Of a stretch of 64,000 nucleotides of DNA, positions 1 through 10,752 are shown in pieces. The stretch spans positions 228,184,872-228,248,871 of the forward strand of contig NC_077233.1 in the NCBI RefSeq assembly GCF_027887165.1, written 5' to 3'. Each line of letters begins with the position of its first letter. Within the stretch, counting starts at the first letter, position 1. A program made the translations under genes and the position numbers. The notes beneath the pieces are model-generated. The model was not told the origin of the DNA and made no database searches. It saw only the letters and a list, made by a program, of their open reading frames with translations. Source of the stretch: Monodelphis domestica (Eukaryota > Chordata > Mammalia > Didelphimorphia > Didelphidae).

Positions 1-15
1 TAAAAATTTATACTA

Positions 16-275
16 TAATAGCTTTGGCTCTCTGGTTAGAGTGCTGGTTCTAGAGTCATGAAGACTTGAGTTTAAATTCAACCTCAAATATTTCTTAGTT
101 GTGTGACTCTGGGCAGATCACAATCTATGATTGCTTAACAAAAAAGATACACTGAGTCCACTGGAGAAGGAAATGGCAAATGATTTCAATATTCTTGCCA
201 AGAAAACCTCATGGCTAGCTATGGTCCTTGGGGTCAGGAAGAGTCATTCACAACTGAAAAACAATAACAACAACA
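16..275 (+). mobile_element. Type B (MAR1-like) SINE, diverged
   Basis: The head has a ttagagtgctgg-like segment and a B-box region. The 3' half shows ggagaaggaaatggcaaat and ttgccaagaaaacctc, followed by an aacaataacaacaac tail. These are the hallmarks of the second SINE design in this window. Confidence 0.7.
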
Positions 276-296
276 TTGTAAAGACAAACAACTTTG

Positions 297-545
297 AAAG
301 ATTTATGATCTTTGATCAATTCAATGATTAATCATTTTTACAGAGGACCAATGATAGAATCATTCTATGCAACTTTTGACAGAGAGGTGATAGATTTAGT
401 TGTACAATGAGATATATATTTTTTGGAATTGGCCAATGTGAGAATTTGTTTGGCTTGATTATGCCTATTTGTTATGAAAATTATCTTTTTCTTTTTTTTC
501 CAGTGGGGATTTGGAGATGGTAGGAGGTAGAGAAAATAAATAATT
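297..545 (+). mobile_element. L1-type LINE 3' end fragment
   Basis: The text runs through gacagagaggtgatag, then gaatttgtttggcttg, then a T-run and a purine-rich gaggtagagaaaataaat end. This matches the common marsupial L1 3' tail as I remember it. No coding sequence remains. Confidence 0.45.
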
Positions 546-1281
546 GCTAATGTAAATAAATAAGCATATATGCAAAACTAATCTAAGAGTTTACTTGTTG
601 AAAGTTCCATTGAAGGAAAGAAAATCAAGGAAATCAATCAATCAATGGAAAAGTAGAGAGTAAGGATTAATAAATATTATTTTCAATAAAAATGCTTATT
701 AATTCTCCACTAATACCTTTCTCCTCATCTTGAAACAGAGGTGACCATGGGTTCCTGATGACCATGCCAGTTGAAAATTCTGATTTCAGCACTCAGTTGC
801 AGTGTATTAAAAAAATAAGTCCTTGGAATGAAAAAATAAAATATAAAAAGTGACATTGACAAAACACAGGAACCATTTAGTGATACAAACAAGTGATTTT
901 TTGACACCTCTACTTCAAGAAAGCTTCGTGAAGAAAATTTTGCTAGAGAAGTCAATCATGAAGTAGATGGATTTTTCAGCCTACTGGAGTATGCTGAAAT
1001 ATACATTATTAAGATGTATACTTTCATCATAATTTTTAAAAACTAAATAAGCTCTGACATCTACTAAGTTGGAAAGGCTTCCAGAGCTGGTTTGGCAATG
1101 GACACTCTGGCTGTTGTCAGACGGTCATGAACAAAAGATTGGCCTTTAGCTAATGAATGACTTTTTTTGTGGTCATAGAAATCCATAAAAACTATTTGAG
1201 TCTCTGGATTGTCAGCAGATAGAGCTTCTGCATCAATATCATCACAGATCTTTCAGTATGACATCTCAAAAGTGAATAGTA
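546..1281. other. Unassigned non-coding stretch
   Basis: I recognise no gene or repeat family here. The open frames are short and lack splice context. Confidence 0.5.
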
Positions 1282-1325
1282 GGGGGCAACTAGGTAGCAC
1301 AGTGGATAGAGTGCTTCTTCTTCTA
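1282..1325 (+). mobile_element. SINE head fragment
   Basis: Only the first ~45 bp of a type A/B SINE head (ggggcaactaggtagcacag) is present. A second head begins 40 bp downstream. Confidence 0.6.
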
Positions 1326-1365
1326 AATGGAAAGCATATTTGTGATCCATAGGAATCAGTGAAAA

Positions 1366-1466
1366 GAGGGGCAGTTAGGCAGCTCAGTGGATAGAAATCT
1401 AGGCCTGCAGACAGGACATCCTGGGTTTAAATCTGGTCCAAGACATTTCTTAGCTGTGTGAATAGT
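1366..1466 (+). mobile_element. Type A SINE, 5' half
   Basis: The head and B box (gggtttaaatctgg) are clear up to agctgtgtgaata. The 3' half is replaced by a GA-rich tract. Confidence 0.65.
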
Positions 1467-1633
1467 GAGAAGGATGGAAGAAGAGAGGAAGGGGAGAGAG
1501 AAACAGAGAGAGAAAAGGAGAGAGAGAGAGAAGGGGAAAGAGAGAGAGAAGAATAGTGAGGACAGAAGAAAAGAGGAAGGAGAGAGGGAGGGAGGGAGGA
1601 GAGAGGGAGAGAGAGAGAGAGGGAGAGTAGTTT
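1467..1633 (+). repeat. GA-rich low-complexity tract
   Basis: Nearly pure purine on the + strand with mixed GA, GGA and GGGA units. The open frames across it on both strands are products of this composition. Confidence 0.9.
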
Positions 1634-2029
1634 TCCTCTCTGAAGAAACCAAAGCATAAGACAGGTCCAAAAGATAATAACTAATAAAAATTTCTTGTCT
1701 TTAATACTATCTGGTCTTGAAATTCATTACCTAGAGAATGTCTTATGTTGCATGTGTTCTATCACTGATTATTGCCAGGAAAAGCTATATAATCATATTT
1801 TGAAATGTTTTTAAATCAGATCTAAAAAGCCTGAATAAAGGTGCATGGGTGCATGCACGCCCCCCCCCCCCATATTCACACAGAGCAAAAAGGAACACTT
1901 CTATCCAAAAAAAACTACCAGTGTCAGTTACTGACCAGTGTCCTCCTGGGAAAAGGGAAGACTTTGGTCTTGATCATCCTTTCGAAGCGCTTAGAGTAAT
2001 GCATTAGAGATGCTGGTAAGAAAATCCCA
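1634..2029. other. Unassigned stretch with a poly-C run
   Basis: It contains a C homopolymer of about 12 at 1860-1871. Nothing else is recognised. Confidence 0.5.
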
Positions 2030-2163
2030 CCGCAAATATTTAGGAGCTAAGTGACCCATGGCTAGTTATCTAACCTCTCTGTGCCTCAGTTTCCTCATCT
2101 ATAAAATGAGAGAGTTAGATTCGATGGCCTATAAGGTCCTCTTTAGCTCTAAATTTATGATTC
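2030..2163 (+). mobile_element. MIR/CORE-SINE fragment
   Basis: cctctctgtgcctcagtttc, ctcatctataaaatgagag and a final ctttagctctaaatttatga are the MIR core and 3' region in sense orientation. Confidence 0.75.
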
Positions 2164-2898
2164 CATAAAAGAAGAGGGGGCCCTCTTAAAAACTAAGGAG
2201 AGGAGAATCACTTTTTGTTGGCAGGGAGAAGAGAAAGAGAATCTTAGAACATTCATTTCTCACTTCCACAGACACCAGTAAACTTTCCCCCTTGCCTCAG
2301 CAGGCAGCCTTAAGGGGAATAGCTTTGATGCCTCCAGCGCCCCAGAAGTGAATTGTTGTACACAAACAGATAATCAGGTGGGTGGAAAATTTGAGGTTGG
2401 TTTCACTTCTTGGAATTGGCAATAAGAATAGCTTTCCTCTGATTGAATATTAAATTTCAGAAATATGACAAACTACAGGAAAATATTTATGTAGTACCCT
2501 TGAGTTGTTTTGAGTAGTTCTAAACACCAATTCAAATGCAGTGCCTTAAAATGAAATTATCCACATGCAGGGGAGGTTTGGAGGCTAGAACGCTAAGTTC
2601 ATCAAGGGGAAAACTCCTGGTGTGGAAATGCCTTTCTCTAATGCAGATCAACAACTGATACATGACTTATAATGCTATGGTCACACAGTAAGATGTTAGA
2701 GAAAGGAGTCTACCCAACTCCAAAGCCACCACTGACACTCTCATATGGGTATTTGTCTGCTATATTAAGAAACAGTCCTTTTGAGGGCACATCTGCCTCC
2801 TGACATCTGGGATTGGAATTAAGGAACACAAATGAAATTGTCTACCAAAAAATAAAATTGAATAGTTTTCTGTAGAATGATAACTTTAATCTTACAAA
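2164..2898. other. Unassigned non-coding stretch
   Basis: No recognisable repeat family or exon. It ends at the target-site duplication of the next SINE. Confidence 0.5.
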
Positions 2899-3079
2899 TT
2901 AGGGGCAACTAAATGGTGCAGTGGATAGAGCGCCAAGCTAGGAGTCAGGAGAATAAAAATCTGGCCTCAGATACTTGTTAGCTGTGTGACCCTAGGCAAG
3001 TCACTTAACCCCATTTGCCTAGCCTTTGCCCTTCTGTTTTAGAGTTGTTACTGAGATAGAAGGTAAGGATTTTGAAAAG
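2899..3079 (+). mobile_element. Type A SINE with target-site duplication
   Basis: A full-length diverged copy from aggggcaacta to ggtaaggattttg. It is flanked by a perfect 11-bp repeat, aatcttacaaa, at 2888-2898 and 3080-3090. Confidence 0.85.
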
Positions 3080-3138
3080 AATCTTACAAACAGGTCAATT
3101 CTTTACATGGAAGGAAAAGGGAGAGGAAAGAAATATGG

Positions 3139-3345
3139 ATTTGTTAAGCTCCTACTGTGTGCCAAGCACTTTACAAATCCTCATAACAACCCTCAGCGAC
3201 AGACTATTATTTTCCCCATTTTATAGATGGCAAAACCAAGGAAGATGGAAGTTAAATGACTTGCCCAGGGTCACACACCTAATAAGTGTCTGAGGTGCAA
3301 TTTCAATTCAAGTTCTCTTGGCTCCAGGCCCACTAGCCATTGTTC
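3139..3345 (-). mobile_element. MIR/CORE-SINE, antisense
   Basis: Successive blocks ctactgtgtgccaagcactt, cattttatagatggcaaaac and gacttgcccagggtcacac are the reverse complement of MIR. Confidence 0.8.
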
Positions 3346-3378
3346 CTCCTAGAAAAAACCTTGAGAAGCAGGGTATTA

Positions 3379-3505
3379 TAGGGAATACAATGTTGCCCTT
3401 CAAATTAGGATGACCTGGATTCCAGTCCTGCCTCTGACACATACTTGTTAGGTAACCATGGGCAAGCCATACAATCTCTCAGTGCTCCCATACCTCAATT
3501 GCCAA
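3379..3505 (+). mobile_element. CORE-SINE fragment
   Basis: It reads through tgacctggattccagtcctg, ctgacacatacttgttag and a weak tctctcagtgctcccatacc core. Confidence 0.55.
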
Positions 3506-4415
3506 GCAAGAGTTGATCTGCATTGGAAATACAGATAGATCTTCCTCATTGGGAGTTCTGTATACCAGTTTAATAACAGATCTTTAAGGAAAAGGGAGTG
3601 GGGGAAAACATCAGGAAGCACAGACTATGTATCTTCTTCACAATTCAGAGTTTCAATTAATTGAGAAACAGAATTATAGGGAAAACAAAATTAGACAAAC
3701 AGCATGCATTCATAGATTGGGGGGGGCTGAGATAGAGAGACCTTCTGGGGCCAAAGGATTGATATTTGATGCCAGGAGCAACAATACAGGAAGGACTATA
3801 ATCCCGAATCTTCCAACACTCCATCCTGATTTAAGGGCAGTTCTTTGCCTCTTCTTGAGTGGGCGATTAAGTAGGCACATAAAACCCTATTTCAAACCCT
3901 CCAAAGACAGCTTGCCAGGCAATTCTATTTTAAAACAGCTTCTGGAAGCTTGAGATTGAATATGGTGTGTCTGCGGGACCTAAAAGGGATGGCTGCACGC
4001 TGTTTTCACCTGCTCTTCATTACCAAGTCAATGAGGTTACTAGTTTGTCATAGCCAAAGGCCTCCAACCTGGGCAGGCTGAGATTCCGAGTCATCATTCC
4101 TTGCTCTGGAAAGGCAGTTTGGAACATCAGAGTGCAACTCACCATTGGCATTTATTGGAATGCTTGCGATCACCCTTCTCTTCTCTCACCAATAAATATC
4201 ATCCTGGCCATAGTTGAAGAATATGATGCTCTTTATTTTTAAGAATCCAGTCATGATGTTATAATTTGGGTTCTCAAGTATCTCACACCATGAAAATCTT
4301 TCAGAGGAAGGAATGAAGCTGGATGGTTCAGGGTAATGAGATACTGGGCTTTTCACATCTCTAGGTTACTAGTTCAGCTTGGGCTTCTGGTCAAAAGTAA
4401 CCAAAGCAGTTTCGT
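3506..4415. other. Unassigned non-coding stretch
   Basis: A 108-codon open frame at 3627-3953 (+) has no domain I recognise and no splice sites in context. The sequence is less repetitive than its surroundings, and its origin is unknown. Confidence 0.4.
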
Positions 4416-4640
4416 TCTTTCTTTTCTTCTATCTTCTTCCTTTCTTCCTTCTTTTCCTCCTTCCTTCCTTTCTTCCTTCTTTTCCTCCTTCCTTCCTTCT
4501 TTTCCTCCTTCCTTCTTTTCCTCCTTCCTTCCTTCTTTTCCTCCTTCCTTCCATTTCTTTCATTCTCTTTCTCTCTGCCTCTTTCTCCTTGTTTCTCTTT
4601 CCTTCTTTCTTTCTCTTTCTTCTTTTCCTTCTTACCATTG
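4416..4640 (+). repeat. TTCC/CTTT-rich pyrimidine microsatellite
   Basis: Interrupted runs of ttcc and ttttcctcc over about 220 bp. All long frames here are translations of this repeat. Confidence 0.9.
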
Positions 4641-4839
4641 GTAACAACTTAGAAATTCAATTAAACATACATCTGTGAACCATCTACTATTTGCAAAGGA
4701 TTGTATCTATGGGGAAAAGCCTGAATTTAATACCTATACAGATACTCATTTGATCTTCACGATACAGCTATCTAAAGTGCAAGTAGCAAGGTAATTGTCC
4801 AAGGAAACTAATCATTTATACCAGATAAGAATTTATTAA

Positions 4840-5205
4840 TTTTTAAAATATTTTCTTTTCAGCTCCAATTTCTCTTCTTCCTACCCCTTGGAAAACTAAG
4901 AAAAACAAAACCTGTCCCAAACATGTATAATCAAGCAAAACAAATTCCTGCATTAGCAAGGGCAAAAAAATGCTTCAAGTTGCATTCCGAGTCCATTACA
5001 AATGCCCTCTTTTCTGGGTCTGGATAGCATCTGGTATTGTGATTAGTCATTATTTTGATCAGAATTCCAAAGTCTTTCAAAGTAGTTTGTCTGTACAATA
5101 TTGGAATCATGTAAATTGTTATTCTGGTTCTTCTCATTTTGCTTTGCAGCAGTTCATACAAGTCTTTCAAGGTTTTAGAAAAGAATTTAAACAATTCAAT
5201 TAAAA
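4840..5205 (-). mobile_element. LINE-derived 3' tail, antisense (L1-type, tentative)
   Basis: It shares with other antisense copies here the order aacaaattcctgcattagc, gtctttcaaagtagtttgtc and gttcatacaagtctttcaag. The family is inferred from this likeness, not from coding sequence. Confidence 0.4.
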
Positions 5206-5209
5206 TTGC

Positions 5210-5740
5210 TTTCCCGAATGACTAAGTCATGCATGTTTTCATTTCCCTTGGGGTCACCAATTTTGATTCTTCTGAGAGTGTTGTGTTCCATGATTCACAC
5301 CACAGTGCCTCACTGACAGACTTTTGGCATCAAAAGGATACATTTTGGGGCGATGAGCAGCTTAGAACTATTGGAAATGTAAAGTTCTCCAAATGTGACA
5401 TAGCCAGCTCTTCGCCTAGTTAAATCTGAGTCCAACTCATAGGCAACAGATGGACGGCCTCATTGATTTCATCCAACTGCATATTGTAATCTGGATAAAA
5501 CACATTTACCATTGATTTTGTTGCACAAGTACAGACGCCTAGACTAATTCCTTGAATTGATTATGTATTTCAATGCAAAGTTCAAGGACTCCATGAAATT
5601 AGCTGCGTCATCTGCAAGTAGCAATCTTGAGTAAACCTCACCATCGGGAGGAAACCCTTTTCTACTTTGGACATTATATACTCCGTGACATTTGACAATA
5701 TCTCAAATGAACATGTTTATGATATTTTATTCTTTATTAT
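5210..5740 (-). mobile_element. RTE-clade LINE, reverse-transcriptase fragment
   Basis: Translating the minus strand across 5640-5580 gives GEVYSRLLLADDAANFMESL, with the reverse-transcriptase catalytic box as LADD at 5607-5618. Further along the same strand comes DSDLTRRRAGYVTFGEL, which resembles the RTE region after the catalytic core. Frames shift between these pieces, so the copy is long dead. Its 5' and 3' ends are not recognisable. Confidence 0.65.
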
Positions 5741-5824
5741 CATATTTGATGGCAAACTCAAGGATATACTGGAAAAGTAAAAAATGTTGGGAGGACTGAT
5801 AAAATATCCCAATATTGCTGAAAA

Positions 5825-5903
5825 TAATAGTAAGCCTCATTTATAGATTGCTTTGAGATTTACAAAGTACACTTTCCTCACAACAGCCCTTTAAAATGGG
5901 CAG
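5825..5903 (-). mobile_element. MIR-like fragment, antisense
   Basis: The short stretch gattgctttgagatttacaa, then ctcacaacagccctt, matches the inner part of antisense MIR. It abuts a type A SINE. Confidence 0.45.
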
Positions 5904-5907
5904 TGCA

Positions 5908-6092
5908 GGTGGCTGCTAGGTAGTTCAGTGGATAGAGAGTCAGGTCTGGAGACACAAGATCCTGGGTTCAAATCTGACCTCAGAAATTTCCTAGCTGTGT
6001 GACCCTGGGCAAGTCACTTAACCCCCATTGCCTAGTCCTTACCACTCTTCTGCTTTAGAGCCAATACATGGTATTGACCCGGGGTTTAAAGA
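5908..6092 (+). mobile_element. Type A SINE
   Basis: A near full-length copy with a clean B box (gggttcaaatctgac). The 3' end has degraded to cccggggtttaaag. Confidence 0.85.
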
Positions 6093-6095
6093 AAT

Positions 6096-6990
6096 GAATA
6101 ATACAAATGTAAGAGGAGACTAGAACTGGATATCTGCTGGTTTGCAGGATGAGTCTTCTACTTTCCCCATCTCCTAAAGTCCTAGAGAAGTTTGCTCTGA
6201 TTTTGCGATAGTGTTCTTTGTCAAAAGCAGGAGATCCCACAGGGCAAAGAAAGGGTCAAGATTTCAGAGTTCTCAGGAGCTGAGAAACTGAACACACAGA
6301 CAGTTTCTGGGAGCAGTTGGTTGTCTTCTCTGGAGGAGTGAGAGGCTATTGCTTTCCCTAATAGTCAGGAGAGTCAAGAGGGTTTTCAGTCTGGTCATTC
6401 TGGGGTGGACTCAGAAAACCAGTGATTCCCTCTCCTGTGGGCCTTCCTTGAGATTCTGCCTATCTCTACTGCTGCTGCTGTTGAGGAGTAGATGTTCAAC
6501 TGAGCTGCTGGTGACTTCCTAGTGAGACTGCTTGCTTGACCCAAAGAAGGACTCCAGTTGTGTGAGATCTACTCTGGCCTTGTTCTTGTTCCTATCATAC
6601 CCTCCCTAATCCTAATTAATAATTTAATGATTTAGTTTAGAATAGTTATAGGAAGTTATAAAGATTTTAATCTCTGTTTTGGGGTAAAAGTTAATCATTC
6701 CCTAATTCCCTTTCCCTTCTCCCTTTAGTTTAATAAACCTGATATTTTGTTATATATATATATATAGTTTTGAACCCTTTAACTCACATCTTTCAATAGG
6801 CAGGTCCTGATTTTGACTGCTAAGTTAACCCCTCCTAGCCCAAGATAATGTAGAAAGAAAATTTGTGGGGCTGAGTGGCAATAGATGGCAGAACATACAA
6901 AAGCTGAAAAGCAGGACTCTTGGAGAGAAGTTACCAAGAAATTATTGAGCCAAACTCTGGGATTAAGGATCTGAAGATGATTCATTTAGT
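6096..6990 (+). mobile_element. Possible solitary LTR-like fossil
   Basis: About 0.9 kb without SINE or LINE marks. A single aataaa followed by a TA-repeat near 6732-6766 resembles the polyadenylation region of marsupial retroviral LTRs. I see no internal region or paired LTR. The call rests on overall likeness only and the age looks old. Confidence 0.25.
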
Positions 6991-7072
6991 AATTCTTTCA
7001 ATAAATATTTATTAAGCACTTACTTTGTGCCAGGCTCTCTGTTAAACACTGCAGATACAAAATGAGGCAATT
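6990..7072 (-). mobile_element. L2 LINE fragment, antisense (left part of a split copy)
   Basis: caataaatatttattaagca, then tgtgccaggctctctgtta, then gcagatacaaaatg is the L2 3' end in reverse. It continues at 7646 after an inserted L1. Confidence 0.75.
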
Positions 7073-7630
7073 AAATTTTTTTAAATTTTATTTAAATTGA
7101 TTAATCAAGAGAATTTTTCCATGGTTACATGATTCATGTTCTTTCCCTCTTCTCCTTCCACCCCCTCTCATAGCCAACATGCAATTCCACTGGGTTTTAC
7201 ATGTGCCAGTGATCAAGACCTATTTCCATATTATTAGTATTTGCACTAGGGTAATTGCTTAGATTCTACATTTCCAATCATATCCCCATTGACCCATGTG
7301 ATCAAGCAGTTGTTTTTCTTCTGTGTTTCTACTCCCACGGTTCTTCCTTTGGATGTGGATAGTGTTCTTTCTCATGAGTCCCTCAGAATTGTCCTGGATC
7401 ATTGCATTGCTGCTAGTAGAGAAGTCCATTATATTCAATTGTACCATAGTGCATCAGTCTCTGTGTATAATACTCTCCTGGTTCTGCTCCTTTAGCTCTG
7501 CATCAATTCCTGGAGATTATTCCAGTTCATATGGAGTTCCTCCAGTTCATTATTCCTTTGAGCACAATAGAATTCCAATCACCAACAGATACCACAATTT
7601 GTTTAGCCATCCCCCAATAGAAAGGCATTC
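7073..7630 (-). mobile_element. L1-type LINE 3' end, antisense, inserted in L2
   Basis: It starts with a T/A-rich head (the reversed A-tail). The reverse strand of the body is homologous to the L1 ORF2 C-terminus/3' region: the usual marsupial form reads EYYCAIRND, compared with EYYAAIKND in primate L1. The flanks aaaatgaggcaatt (7059-7072) and aaaaacgaggcaaatt (7631-7646) look like an aged target-site duplication. Confidence 0.65.
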
Positions 7631-7645
7631 AAAAACGAGGCAAAT

Positions 7646-7800
7646 TTAGACCTTGCCCTCAAAGAGCTTTTAGTCTAATTGGGAGAACACGTGCAGACAA
7701 ATATATACAAAGGGAGTTGTGTACAGGGTTAAATTGGAGATAATTAAAAGGAAAGCATTGGAATTAAGAGGGGTTAGGAAAGACTTCCTATAAAAGGTGG
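7646..7800 (-). mobile_element. L2 LINE fragment, antisense (right part of a split copy)
   Basis: It resumes with ccttgccctcaaagagctt, ttagtctaattgggagaac and gacttcctataaaaggtggg, in the correct L2 order after the segment at 6990-7072. Confidence 0.7.
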
Positions 7801-8440
7801 GATATGAAAGAGCTCTAACTTGGCACATGTTTTGATTCTGATAACATCCAGATGGGGATACAGATGGTGACTGGTTATTTTCACTTTTTCCCCTTCTGGT
7901 TTTCTCTTGTCTCCAGAGAAGATGTGGTTATACCTGGTGCCTTCCTTTCTCTACTCTCCCAGGCTTACCTTACTGCTTAAAAGCCTATTTGCTTAAACTA
8001 AAATTTGCAATAAAAGTTATTAATCATTTGCATTGATTATCTATGTATATTGTCTTTGCTTTGATATAAAGAAGATGAGACAATTGGGGACCACCAGGGA
8101 GAGAGAGAGAGATTTATAATATTTTTCCAGAACTTGGTCTCATGATGGGGGCTCAGAGGTGTAGAAGAGAGTTGATGATTCATATACAACCTCCCAGAGA
8201 AGAGCTAGTACACTTATGCTGGGGATCCTCTAGGAAATGAATCCTTTTGGTAATGGCTGCTACATTGAACTGAGTTGGCACTGAGGCAGGGACTTCACCA
8301 TCTTTCCCAAATCTAATTCAAGAGTAAAGCCAGTCCTAGAGAGTAGTGACCAAGGCAGTGGCTGGACCCTGACCCACAAACTTAAGAGGGGAGGGTATGT
8401 AAGAGTGACTGACAATCCAACCTACTTCAGCTCACCACTC
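7801..8440. other. Unassigned non-coding stretch
   Basis: No supported family. An aataaaa at 8010 and a GA run at 8099-8112 are the only local features. Confidence 0.4.
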
Positions 8441-8572
8441 TATCAGCTGCAGTAAGTATTAAAGTCTCTATTTTACAGATGACAAAACGATCATTCAGAA
8501 AACTGAAGTGACTCGCCAGTGATCAAACAGATAGTAATGACCAGAGTTTCAATTCAAATCTAGATGTTTCTG
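8441..8572 (-). mobile_element. MIR fragment, antisense
   Basis: ttttacagatgacaaaacga and a diverged gactcgccagtgatcaaaca correspond to reverse MIR. Confidence 0.6.
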
Positions 8573-8742
8573 ACACAGTGGGAAAACTCCAGGCCAAATC
8601 CTGACTGTATAATTTACTACCTATGTGATCTTGGGCAAAGTATTTAAACTCTTTGGGTTTTAAATGATCTTTAAATGCAGGGGGTGGGAAGAGTTGAACT
8701 GAGTGATTTCTGAGGTCCCTTCCAGGTCTAGATCTATTGCCA
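8573..8742 (+). mobile_element. MIR/CORE-SINE, sense
   Basis: tgtgatcttgggcaaagta, aactctttgggttttaaatg and gaggtcccttccaggtctag mark a sense MIR. It forms an inverted neighbour to the preceding copy. Confidence 0.65.
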
Positions 8743-9031
8743 GCACAAGTTTCTTCTACTACATTACCTCTCTCAAAATGGGATTATGTCAATAATAATT
8801 AGTGGCCACTAGGGGGAAAAAGTTCCTTTTTTCCTTGTGTTTGCTATGTGGTTGCCTTTGTTGCTGTTTAAGACCAATCCATCAACAGTGTTCAAAGCAA
8901 GTTAATAAGGAATCATTAGATACTTCTATGACTAACCCTCTAGGTACACTGGGAACTACAAAGAAATACAAGATAGTTCTAGAGTTTAAGAAATTTATAA
9001 TCTAATTGGGATACACTGACTTGAAATATCT
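8743..9031. other. Unassigned short stretch
   Basis: About 290 bp with nothing recognised. Confidence 0.4.
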
Positions 9032-9088
9032 AGACCGGTGATTTTCAAACTTTTTCATCTCAAGACCCCTTTACATTCTTTTTTGTTT

Positions 9089-9385
9089 TGAAACCCTTAC
9101 CATCTGTCTTAGAATAGTGTCAACACTAAATATCCACTCCTACCTATGTGACCCTTGGCAAGTCACTTACCCTCTATTGCTTAGTCCTTATTGTTCTTCT
9201 GCCTTAGAACCAATACTTAGTATTGATTCTAAAATGAAAGATAAGGGTTTTTTAAAAGTACTAAGCATTTGTTTTGAGGCAGAAGAGGAATAAGGGCTAT
9301 GCAATAGGGGTTAAGTGTCTTGCCCAGGGTCACAGAACTAGAAAGTATCAGGTCAAATTTGAACCCAGAACCTCCCCACACTCAG
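9089..9385 (-). mobile_element. Type A SINE, antisense, itself interrupted
   Basis: The antisense start aaacccttaccatctgtctt is at 9095-9114. It resumes at about 9268 with gaggcagaagaggaataagg and ends with gaacccagaacctcc. Confidence 0.65.
9140..9256 (+). mobile_element. 5'-truncated type A SINE inside an antisense SINE
   Basis: It starts in mid-element at ctatgtgacccttggcaag and runs to the 3' end aagataagggttttttaaaa. The opposite orientation inside 9089-9385 shows a later insertion. Confidence 0.65.
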
Positions 9386-9632
9386 AAAAATTATTGAGGA
9401 CTCCTCCAAAAAGCTTTTGTTTATCTAAGTTATATAAATAGCATTTTAGTATTATGAAAATGATTTTAACCTCAAATACTCCCTAAAAGGGTCTTAGGGA
9501 CTCTCAAGGGTCTATAAACTACCCTATGAAACCTGCTGATGTAGACAATAAGTTGAAGTGTGATGTATGGTGGTATATAGGAATTTCAAGATAGGAATGT
9601 GTTAATGATCATTTAGAATATCATCAGAATGG

Positions 9633-9832
9633 GGGGCAGCTGGGCAGCTCAGTGAACTGAGAGTCAGATCCAGAGACAGGAGGTCGTAGGTTCAAATCTG
9701 GCCTCAGACACTTCTTAGATGTGTGACCCTGGGCAAGTCACTTGACCCCCATTGCCTAGCCTTTACCACTCTTCTGCCATGGAACCAATCCAAGTACTGA
9801 TTCCAAGACAGAAGGTAAGGGTTAAAAAAAAA
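9633..9832 (+). mobile_element. Type A SINE with perfect 18-bp target-site duplication
   Basis: A full-length copy from ggggcagctgggcagctcag to gtaagggtt plus an A-run. It is flanked by agaatatcatcagaatgg at 9615-9632 and 9833-9850. The unmutated duplication marks this as one of the younger insertions. Confidence 0.95.
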
Positions 9833-9850
9833 AGAATATCATCAGAATGG

Positions 9851-10239
9851 CAGCCATAATAAGAGTATAGGATTTGCATTGGGAAACAAAAAAAAGGGAA
9901 GAGGAGGGTTGATAAGAACAGCACTTAGAATCAGAATAGCCAATGATAAGGGGTGAGAGTCTGTTTCATTGGGATATAGAGTTTGTTTGGGGAGATTGGG
10001 AGATAAGATCAGATAGATAAAATATTGGGGGGGGGGGGAATAGAAAGCCTTGACTGCAGAGCTGAAGGGTTATGACTTAATGATATAGGTAAAAGGAACA
10101 TATTCTCTCCAATGTGATTGCTTTTCTGCCAAATGTCAGATGCAATGGACCTCTTCTTAGTTCTCCTCCTTGACTGTCTCCTTCCATTTTGAGATTTTCT
10201 TGGCTTCTCTGTCACTGCTCTCTCCTAATTCTCCCTGTT
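9851..10239. other. Unassigned stretch with poly-G run
   Basis: It contains a G homopolymer of about 12 at 10027-10038, a candidate for length instability. Nothing else is recognised. Confidence 0.5.
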
Positions 10240-10560
10240 TTCTAATTTCATCCTCTTGAATTTCCTTTTATGGTTCTTTTTCCTCCTCCTGCTCCTTAAA
10301 TGTGCTTGGCTATCCCTCAAAGCTCTGTTCTTGGACCTCCACATCCTTCTCCCCTACTCCCATAGGCACTTTTTCATTACCATGGCAACCTCTATGTAGA
10401 TGATTTCCAACTCTACAATTCCAGCCCTAGGCTTTCCCCTGAGGTCCTATCCTACAGTTACAACTATCTGTGTTGTTGGTCTATACCAGGAACATTCTAA
10501 TGTTACTCCAAATCCAACATTAACAGAACTGTACTCCTCATCTTCCTCCCAACATGTACC
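10240..10560 (+). mobile_element. L2 LINE ORF2 reverse-transcriptase fragment
   Basis: The line of text ctctgttcttggacctcc, then ctctatgtagatgatttcc, corresponds to the L2 GSVLGPL segment and the catalytic box, here LYVDDF. The frame is degraded. Confidence 0.55.
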
Positions 10561-10572
10561 CCTCCTCTTCCC

Positions 10573-10752
10573 CCCCTAAAACTCTTACTTTCAGTCCTAG
10601 AACCAGTACTATGTATTGTTTCTAAGTCAGAAGAGTAGTAAGGAGTAGGCAATGGGGGTTAAGTGACTTGCCAACAGTCATACAAGTGTCTAAGTTCATA
10701 TTTGAACCCAGAACCTCCCATCACCAGTCCACTGAGCCATCTAGCTGACTCC
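10573..10752 (-). mobile_element. Type A SINE, antisense
   Basis: It runs from aaaactcttactttcagtcc to gagccatctagctgactcc, full length and diverged. Confidence 0.8.

Larger units (their letters stand above)
9032..9536. mobile_element. DNA-transposon-like repeat split by SINEs
   Basis: The left end gtgattttcaaactttttca, then tcaagacccctttacattc, and the right part aattattgaggactcctcc, aaaagcttttgtttatc resemble a widespread mammalian non-autonomous hAT-type repeat. The two parts (9032-9086 and 9386-9536) are separated by nested SINEs. Confidence 0.4.

Noticed and set aside
3627-3953. 108-codon open frame on the plus strand
   Set aside because: The composition is ordinary and there is no family likeness or gene context.
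4336-4678. Overlapping open frames of about 100 codons
   Set aside because: They come from the TTCC-rich tract at 4416-4640.
7855-8120. Possible LTR-like stretch with aataaaa and a following caattggggacc
   Set aside because: The likeness to a polyadenylation region and primer-binding site is too slight, and no partner or internal part is visible.
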